A DNA stretch of 64,000 nt, taken from Anaerolineales bacterium (GTDB lineage: Bacteria; Chloroflexota; Anaerolineae; Anaerolineales; Villigracilaceae). The translations under genes and the position numbers were made by a program. Shown here piece after piece: positions 58,802 through 64,000 of the stretch. The number at the start of each line of letters is the position of its first letter. Position 1 is the stretch's first letter. The stretch is from positions 1 through 64,000 of the forward strand of contig JAEURH010000004.1 of NCBI GenBank assembly GCA_016789365.1, given 5' to 3'. The notes beneath the pieces were generated by a model. That model worked only from the letters and a program-made list of their open reading frames with translations. It was not told the DNA's origin and did no database searches.

Positions 58802-59065
58802 ATGATTACACATTCAACCTATCAAATACAAATGAACTCTTCATCCATCTCAACATCTAACGGACTCACACGCGTTTTTGCCGCCGCAGTCGTTAGCCGT
58901 CAATTTTGCAAAATGCTTTTAAGTGACCCTATCACTGCTTTACAAAACGGCTATTTAGGTGAAACCTTTAGATTAAGCCATGAAGAACACAATTTGCTAA
59001 TTTCGATACATGCTGAAAACCTTGCCGATTTAGCACGTCAAGTTAATAAAGCATTACAAAGATAG
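58802..59065 (+). CDS. 87-residue NHLP-leader-like small protein
   Basis: The protein has a Ser/Thr-rich N-terminus and a helical core: VSRQFCKMLLSDPITALQNGYLGETFRLSHEEHNLLISIHAENLADLARQVNKAL. The pattern of 'LL.DP..AL..GY.....L..EE..LL..I.A..L..LA' recalls nitrile-hydratase-like leader peptides (Os1348/NHLP clan) and Nif11-like leaders. There is no Gly-Gly cleavage site or Cys/Ser-rich core, so it is unlikely to be an ordinary RiPP precursor. AAAGGGCT precedes the ATG. It is last in the three-gene unit. Confidence 0.65.
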   Translation: MITHSTYQIQMNSSSISTSNGLTRVFAAAVVSRQFCKMLLSDPITALQNGYLGETFRLSHEEHNLLISIHAENLADLARQVNKALQR

Positions 59066-59165
59066 TTTCGAACTTATCCAATCATTATTGAAGTACTTGC
59101 TGGCGCGTCGGCGGAGCAAGGGGAATACCGATGCGAATACGGGGATACTGTTCGTCATTGTGGGG

Positions 59166-59200
59166 AACCCGCCGAGTTTATACTCGGCGGGTTTATTTTT
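59166..59200. terminator. Bidirectional terminator between small-gene unit and kinase
   Basis: Stem AACCCGCCGAGT / ACTCGGCGGGTT with T-rich flanks on both sides. Confidence 0.88.
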
Positions 59201-59202
59201 AC

Positions 59203-61455
59203 TTAAATAAAATCCCTTTTCTCAACATCCCACCAGATTTGAATTTTGGTATGCGGCTTGGGTTCTATCTTAAGTTTCGCGCCAATTACATGCACGCGTT
59301 CTACAATTCCAATCAAACCAAAATGGCGACTCGCAAGGATATTGCCTAAATCTGAAGTTTCACCAATATCAAAACCAATGCCATCATCTTCAATCAATAG
59401 ATGCGTTTTTTCAGGAGCAATTGAACCAGAGATTTTGATAGAACTTGCCTGCGCATGTTTCAAAGAATTTTGGCAAGCCTCTTGCACCACCCGAAAAAGA
59501 TGTACTTCAATTTTCTCAGGCATTCGGTCTTCACTGGTTTGTAAATCAACAATTACTTTTAGCCTGTTATCCGTTTTCTGCATCAACTCTTCTGCTAAGG
59601 CTTTGATGGCAGGTGCCAGCCCATACATCAACATCGGCGAGCGAATGTCATTCACAATTTCTCGCAGGCGTTGAATCACTTCTTCATATGAATCTTGAAT
59701 ATCTGCTGAAATGTGTTCACCTAAATTTCTACGCAAGTCACTTAATTCATTTAACACACTATCATGCAGGTCACGCGCTAAACGTTTGCGTTCCTCTTCA
59801 TATCGTTCAATGCCGAGTTCATACATTTGCTTAAGTTGCTCAGCCTGCAAACTGTTACTGAAAGCAATCGCGGTTTGATTGGCAATCGCTTGCAAAATTG
59901 GAATTTCAGTTTGATGATACAAGTCGTCAGGGTCGCGCTGTCCGAGTAGAAAAAAGCCGAGGAGTGAGTCACCCACTTGAAGCGGGAGAATGAGGCGCAT
60001 CCAATTATCAGATAAAAAATCGGGGATAAATTTTCCGCTTCTTTCTAGCAGAGAGTTGGTTGCTGTTTCATCAGGCAGTTCACTGGCGGATACATTTTTG
60101 GTTAGCAGTGCTTTTAAGTTTCCATTTGTATTTTGCACAAATGCGTATTGACGAATTAACAGGCTTGGAAACACTTCATCTTCCAACACATGAAGCAAAT
60201 TGTTGAGCGACGTACTAGCAATGATGCGACTGATGTATTCTTCTTGCAGTGTTTTTGAATCGAGTTTGATGCCAAGATAACGTTTTTCAACAAAAGTTTG
60301 GAACTTTGGAAATGTTTCAATAGAAAAGTAGATGAGTGCCAGAGCAATCACTATACCAATAGCGACACCTGTTTCCAACTCAATGTCTAAATGGATAAAT
60401 GGGATAACAAGAATCGCAAGAGCCGAGCCAACCAAAATCAAAAATGCGTAGACAGAAATAAAACTGCTGATGCGAACTTCTAACCCGCCTAATTGACGGC
60501 GATAGATTCCATAAAAATATGCCAACGACATAAATGGGAAAGCGACCAAAGCCAACGGAGCAACATTGGGGACTGAGCCTGCAATAATGAGAATACCTAA
60601 ACTGATGGCAGGCAGAAACGCAATGACGAGAGCCAAGGCTAGCATTTGAACATCACGACGTTGGTCTTTGTGTTTGCTGTAATGAAAAATTTCAATGATG
60701 AAACTGCCCAGCAATGCAATCAGAAATGCAATGGCATATAAAAATTTTGGCAAGGCTTGAAATATTTCTGCAATTGCAAAGCATAAACAGATGAAATAAA
60801 TGCCTCCCCATATTGCGTTATGAACTGGTTTTAGCAAACGAGGAAATACCCAATGGAAATGTAAGTAAACAGGTAAGAGTAGCCAAGAGAAAGCATGTAA
60901 GAGGATAGAACTTTCCCAAAGATGTGAATGAGAAAGCATACCGAAAATCAACCATAATGCTGTTAGGTAATTAAGAGCAATGAAAAGATTACGCCTTATA
61001 TCTCTTGGGCGAATTAGGATTTGTGTTGTTGCTCCAAAAAACCAAAATACAAATGCAAATCCCCACAAGTTAAAGAAACGACCCATAAAAATAGGTTGCA
61101 TAAAACCTGCAAACTCCCAAAGAATGACAACCTCTTCATCATTTCGGTTTACAGTAATTTCTATAACATCGCCTGCTTGTAAGCCTTCAAATAACAAAAC
61201 TCTAGAGTCTGCCACATAGGTTTCCCATAAGACCGGTCCAATTTGGATTAGTACATCCTCCTCTTGTAAAGAGTTTTTTTCTGGCTTTTGTTGAGTGTAA
61301 ATTTCTACAACACTTCCATTACTGTTATTGAAAGCAAAACCTGGGTATGGGTCTAAAAATAAAAGGGCATAGGTATAAGAGAAGAGTATGAACAACACAA
61401 AGAGAGAAATAAGGATTTCATTGATTTGCCAACGTTGTATGGGAGGTTGGTGCAT
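59203..61455 (-). CDS. Large membrane histidine kinase with PDZ-like and GAF-like domains
   Basis: The 750-residue kinase has one N-terminal helix (about 13-35), an external PDZ-like segment (about 40-110: EEDVLIQIGPVLWETY...LQAGDVIEITVNRNDEEVVI), roughly eight membrane helices (about 120-385) and a GAF-like domain (about 405-555). The HisKA_3 motif (KRLARDLHDSVLNELSDLRR) and HATPase (IEDDGIGFD, HFGLIGIVERV) follow. Start 61455 is chosen for the hydrophobic N-terminus and AAAGAG site. The regulator gene 61566-62255 lies upstream on the same strand, but a terminator separates them. Confidence 0.85.
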   Translation of the reverse strand: MHQPPIQRWQINEILISLFVLFILFSYTYALLFLDPYPGFAFNNSNGSVVEIYTQQKPEKNSLQEEDVLIQIGPVLWETYVADSRVLLFEGLQAGDVIEITVNRNDEEVVILWEFAGFMQPIFMGRFFNLWGFAFVFWFFGATTQILIRPRDIRRNLFIALNYLTALWLIFGMLSHSHLWESSILLHAFSWLLLPVYLHFHWVFPRLLKPVHNAIWGGIYFICLCFAIAEIFQALPKFLYAIAFLIALLGSFIIEIFHYSKHKDQRRDVQMLALALVIAFLPAISLGILIIAGSVPNVAPLALVAFPFMSLAYFYGIYRRQLGGLEVRISSFISVYAFLILVGSALAILVIPFIHLDIELETGVAIGIVIALALIYFSIETFPKFQTFVEKRYLGIKLDSKTLQEEYISRIIASTSLNNLLHVLEDEVFPSLLIRQYAFVQNTNGNLKALLTKNVSASELPDETATNSLLERSGKFIPDFLSDNWMRLILPLQVGDSLLGFFLLGQRDPDDLYHQTEIPILQAIANQTAIAFSNSLQAEQLKQMYELGIERYEEERKRLARDLHDSVLNELSDLRRNLGEHISADIQDSYEEVIQRLREIVNDIRSPMLMYGLAPAIKALAEELMQKTDNRLKVIVDLQTSEDRMPEKIEVHLFRVVQEACQNSLKHAQASSIKISGSIAPEKTHLLIEDDGIGFDIGETSDLGNILASRHFGLIGIVERVHVIGAKLKIEPKPHTKIQIWWDVEKRDFI

Positions 61456-61527
61456 AGGTTTCTCTTTGTAAAGGAAAAATTTTATATCTTGAAAGGAGGT
61501 GGTTCGATTATAGCAAAGGAAATAAAA

Positions 61528-61551
61528 AAACACTGGAAAATTCCAGTGTTT
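61528..61551 (-). terminator. Intrinsic terminator of the second NarL-type regulator
   Basis: AAACACTGGAA-AA-TTCCAGTGTTT with a T-run on the minus strand. It lies between the regulator gene and the kinase gene, so read-through or a second promoter is needed for the kinase. Confidence 0.82.
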
Positions 61552-61565
61552 TTGAGGATTATATT

Positions 61566-62255
61566 TTACTTCGGCGGCTCAGGCGGGTAGGGCGTAATCA
61601 ATCCCAACTCGCGGGCTTTGGCAATGGCGGCGGCGCGGCTTCGCACACCTAATTTCACATAGGCATTTGAAAGAAAATTACGAACGGTTGGGTTTTTGAT
61701 TTTCATTTTTTCTGCAATTTGGGCAGTGGTGTCATCGGGGTATGCCGCGCATAACGATAACGCTTCTGATTCACGCGGCGAGAGGGTTTCATCATTTTGG
61801 GCGGATAAAGATTTTTTATATAACTCATGCGCCGCTTGACTAAAATGGATTCCACCACCTGCGACTGTTCTTATCACGCTTCCTAGACTCTTAAGCGCGG
61901 CTTGGTCATCTTTCAACAAATAACCATTTGCCCCAGCCTCCATCACTGCGCGGATTAATCCGCGGTCGGTGTGCATACTGCTGACCAAGATGTTTAAGTT
62001 TGGGTAGATTTGCAGTAATTTTGGAATCATATTCAATATGGGGTATGGATTTTTATTTTCTTGTGAAGTAGGCACAGTGACATCCAGCATTAACACATCC
62101 ACTGGATTTTTTTCAAGTGTGGGTTCTAACTCTTCCCCGTAACTCATTTTGGCTGTCACTTCAATTTGGGAATCTTGTTCCATAATTAAGGAAACATATC
62201 CCATAACAGTAGCCAAGTGGTCATCTAAGATAGCGACGCGTATTTTTGTATCCAT
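61566..62255 (-). CDS. NarL-type response regulator
   Basis: The 229-residue regulator has a receiver domain (VAILDDHLATVMGYVSLI, phospho-acceptor in DVLMLDVTVPTSQENK, LVSSMHTD, LLKDDQ) and a LuxR-type HTH (LSPRESEALSLCAAYPDDTTAQIAEKMKIKNPTVRNFLSNAYVKLGV). It pairs with the kinase at 59203-61455. It is the same class as 44172-44816 but diverged. Confidence 0.9.
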   Translation of the reverse strand: MDTKIRVAILDDHLATVMGYVSLIMEQDSQIEVTAKMSYGEELEPTLEKNPVDVLMLDVTVPTSQENKNPYPILNMIPKLLQIYPNLNILVSSMHTDRGLIRAVMEAGANGYLLKDDQAALKSLGSVIRTVAGGGIHFSQAAHELYKKSLSAQNDETLSPRESEALSLCAAYPDDTTAQIAEKMKIKNPTVRNFLSNAYVKLGVRSRAAAIAKARELGLITPYPPEPPK

Positions 62256-62807
62256 ATATACCTAGTCCCTAAAAGTTCTCATTGCTTGAAAACAAGATAA
62301 TAAAAAACTTTAGCCACGAGTTTCGCGGATTTACACGGATTGTTGTTCAAACTTTGTGTACTTCGTGTCCTTTGTGTTTAATTCTTAAACGGTTTCCTAT
62401 TCTTTAATTACGTTTAGCGTAGCAGAAAGGTTCCCATAAATCAAGTACCCGTGACATTTGCCTATGCTATAAAACAAATGCCGATTGCATCACTAACACG
62501 AACTCTCTACAATGAAGTGAGGATACCAGCCTTTGCAATTTGCGGAATGCCTCTTTGGTTTGGCTTTCGGGTGGGGAAAGCAAGGGGTTTAGGATGCGCT
62601 TCACTCTCTGGGGTCTCGAACATCGGGAGTCCGATGGAGGAGAGGAGGCGCATCTTGGGGAAATTGGGGGTTGAAAATGGGAAGAAATATTGTAGAATGG
62701 TTTTATGATTTTTTGGGTGGCGATGAAAAATTGGCTTCCCCAAAAAAGATTTAGTTGCTCTGTCCATTGAAAATTGATTTACTCATTGCAAACCATCGGA
62801 GGGTGCT
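62256..62807. other. 551-bp stretch without a convincing gene
   Basis: The left part (62256-62440) is AT-rich and contains a GCCACGAGTTTCGCGGATTT-type repeat fragment (62314-62333). The centre (62540-62680) is GC-rich with possible RNA folding. Open frames exist on both strands across the centre, but neither has a ribosome site or recognisable domain. Confidence 0.5.
62450..62760 (+). ncRNA. Candidate structured non-coding RNA (tentative, strand assumed)
   Basis: The GC content rises well above the surroundings. Pairings visible by eye are CATCGG-GAGT-CCGATG (near 62620-62637), enclosed by GATGCGC...CTCTC / GAGAG...GCGCATC (62593-62657), and a longer-range TTGGGGAA / TTCCCCAA (near 62655 and 62735). 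It does not match the RNase P, tmRNA, SRP or 6S motifs I know. Strand and ends are guesses. Confidence 0.25.
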
Positions 62808-63017
62808 ATGACAGACCAAATGACATTAGGTAAAGTTCGTATGCTGGCTGACCTTAATTTATTAAAACTTACGCCTGAACATATCAAACAAATTGATGAA
62901 ATGCTGGCGGAGATTGGTTCGTATGGTCAGGTACATATCATTGTAGAAAATGGTCATTTGCGGTATATTAACAAAGTTGAAAGTCGAAAATTTCGAAATC
63001 GGGAAGATGAAGACTAA
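62808..63017 (+). CDS. Small protein of unknown function
   Basis: The 69-residue protein (MTDQMTLGKVRMLADLNLLK, then TPEHIKQIDEMLAEIGSYGQVHIIVENGHLRYINKVES) is a helix followed by two strands and a charged tail. A strong GGAGGG ribosome site lies just before the ATG and a terminator follows, so the gene is real. I recognise no family; the fold could be a small regulator or DNA-binding accessory. Confidence 0.7.
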   Translation: MTDQMTLGKVRMLADLNLLKLTPEHIKQIDEMLAEIGSYGQVHIIVENGHLRYINKVESRKFRNREDED

Positions 63018-63075
63018 TTTTTCCTGATTTGTAAAATTCAATACCTCGGCTTTGGCGAGGACGAAAGATTTCCGG

Positions 63076-63118
63076 AAGCCATGACTCATCTTGTGAGAGG
63101 TGATGTCATGGCTTTTTG
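63076..63118 (+). terminator. Intrinsic terminator after the 69-residue gene
   Basis: Stem AAGCCATGAC / GTCATGGCTT followed by TTTGTTGTTTTT. Confidence 0.8.
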
Positions 63119-63173
63119 TTGTTTTTGTAGGTATTAAGAAAATTTTTTAAAAGATTATTTTATGGGAAGTAAC

Positions 63174-64000
63174 ATGCGAAATAAATATATGAGTAAATTA
63201 TATTTAAGATTGATACTTACAGTAACTTTAATTGCTTTTTTAACTACCTCATGTGGTTTAGGTGAAACAAATGGCATTGTAACTCATACACCAACAGCAT
63301 CTTTAACCCCTACATGCTTACCTATTTCCCTTTCAACACCTGAAGGTTGGAGCATATCTTCTAATTTAGTTGTAATACTTTATGACCCAAGGTCAATAGG
63401 AGAAGGCTTTTTAGGGTTTGAAAATCGAGAGACCACAACTGATATTGTTTCTTTTGTTCGCAAAATAGCACCTAAACTTGTTAAGCCAGGAGACCAGATT
63501 TCAATTTTTCAACTCGGATATTCAATTTATGATGCTGCACAAGTAACAAGATTAAGCTCTTATACCAACATACCCCCTTTGTATAACACCCCTGCCCCTG
63601 GCTCTACACTTACGCCGATACCTGAATCTACTACAGTTGGAGGCTTCGGGCCAGTTCAAGCAACAAATGAAGCAAAAGTTTCTCAAACTCAAAGAGCATT
63701 TATAGAGGAACAATTTGAATCTGAATACAATTGTCAAAAAGCATATTGGAATGATAATGTTGGAGCAACTGCTAGTATTTGGAACATTACTGCAACGGCA
63801 GAAGTTACAGATTTAATATTTAGGCTTGAGTCTGATTTCGAGCGCTTTCTTAAAAATAACGAATCTATTGAAGTACCTTTTAGAACTAATGAACTCTATT
63901 ATGGAGGTCTTTATTATGCTTTAGGTTTTGCAACTAGAATATTTCAATCTGACGGGGCAGGATGCAATAAATATACATCTTGTAACCTTATCATAATTGA
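63174..64000 (+). CDS. Putative lipoprotein, 3' end outside window
   Basis: An open frame with a basic N-terminus, one hydrophobic segment ending LTTSC (an atypical but plausible lipobox), a Thr/Pro-rich stretch (THTPTASLTPT) and a long extracytoplasmic part runs off the right edge. LVVILYDPRS and CNLIIID, about 200 residues apart, have the look of alpha/beta strands of a VWA-like fold, but this is uncertain. GGGAAG lies 4 bases before ATG 63174; the in-frame ATG at 63162 is an alternative. A second internal Pro/Thr run (NTPAPGSTLTPIPEST) suggests an exposed linker. Confidence 0.65.
   Translation, partial: MRNKYMSKLYLRLILTVTLIAFLTTSCGLGETNGIVTHTPTASLTPTCLPISLSTPEGWSISSNLVVILYDPRSIGEGFLGFENRETTTDIVSFVRKIAPKLVKPGDQISIFQLGYSIYDAAQVTRLSSYTNIPPLYNTPAPGSTLTPIPESTTVGGFGPVQATNEAKVSQTQRAFIEEQFESEYNCQKAYWNDNVGATASIWNITATAEVTDLIFRLESDFERFLKNNESIEVPFRTNELYYGGLYYALGFATRIFQSDGAGCNKYTSCNLIII

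Noticed and set aside
58802..59065. RiPP precursor peptide
   Set aside because: The sequence resembles a leader-type helix but has no Gly-Gly site, no Cys/Ser/Thr-rich core and no maturation enzyme nearby.
59131..59349. 72-residue open frame between the small-gene unit and the kinase
   Set aside because: It runs through a bidirectional terminator and into the antisense of the kinase 3' end.
62451..62767. Overlapping open frames on both strands (85 and 86 residues)
   Set aside because: They overlap almost completely on opposite strands, have no ribosome site or recognisable domain, and the DNA looks structured instead.

Overview
The window reads as a chromosomal segment of an uncultured, moderately AT-rich member of the Chloroflexota, most likely class Anaerolineae. 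This is an inference from gene content: a fused GlyQS glycyl-tRNA synthetase, a MalT/BTAD-type giant regulator, a DUF5317-like membrane protein, NarL-type two-component pairs, family-5 oligopeptide-binding lipoproteins and Thr/Pro-rich linkers in surface proteins. There is no rRNA operon, CRISPR array, prophage or transposase. One tRNA (Gln, UUG) is present. Genes are densely packed on both strands, and both window ends cut through a gene.

Layout. 1-1 kb: tail of a beta-propeller-like protein and a nucleotidyltransferase-fold protein. 1-8.2 kb (minus): dnaG-rpoD, a small membrane peptide and glyQS. 8.3-13.4 kb (minus): an accessory island with a DUF433/DUF5615 toxin-antitoxin pair, a TIR-TM-propeller protein, hicBA wedged beside a broken duplicate of the TIR gene start, and two membrane proteins. 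13.4-24 kb: a phosphoesterase, membrane proteins, an ArsR-like regulator followed by an MFS transporter, a PHP phosphoesterase, glmU-cdd-recO, tRNA-Gln and a response regulator. 24-32.5 kb (minus): a complete oligopeptide ABC transporter with two substrate-binding lipoproteins, one in ordinary order and one circularly permuted. 32.7-40.9 kb: mscL with a zinc ribbon, an intein-bearing UvrD/PcrA helicase, Nudix, sugar-nucleotidyltransferase, aminotransferase, GGDEF and an eIF1/SUI1-like gene. 41-50.4 kb: MFS plus ArsR-like regulator, RidA, a small protein/nucleotidyltransferase pair, a NarL-type two-component pair divergent from an Lnt-like gene, a double GNAT and a DEAD-box helicase. 50.7-62.3 kb: dnaE, the MalT/BTAD regulator, three small genes (one a 47-residue membrane peptide) and a second NarL-type kinase/regulator pair. 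62.3-64 kb: a GC-rich possibly structured non-coding stretch, a small protein and a truncated lipoprotein.

The most striking observations are: (1) the substrate-binding protein at 30490-32355, whose two halves are swapped relative to its neighbour at 24171-26078; (2) at least ten kinds of short palindromic or short-period intergenic repeats, several of which also sit in frame inside coding sequences (GlyQS linker and C-terminal region, a sugar-nucleotidyltransferase, the SUI1-like protein); (3) a stop-containing duplicate of the TIR gene start with hicBA between the two copies; (4) a UvrD intein with a GIY-YIG-like insert; (5) several genes whose -10 box lies 6-7 bases before the start codon, suggesting leaderless transcripts; (6) a gene set at 54.7-62.3 kb (giant regulator, 47-residue membrane peptide, DUF5317-like protein, NHLP-leader-like small protein, PDZ-like/multi-TM kinase and regulator) that looks like an undescribed signalling module.

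All family names come from recognising motifs by eye; no database search was run.
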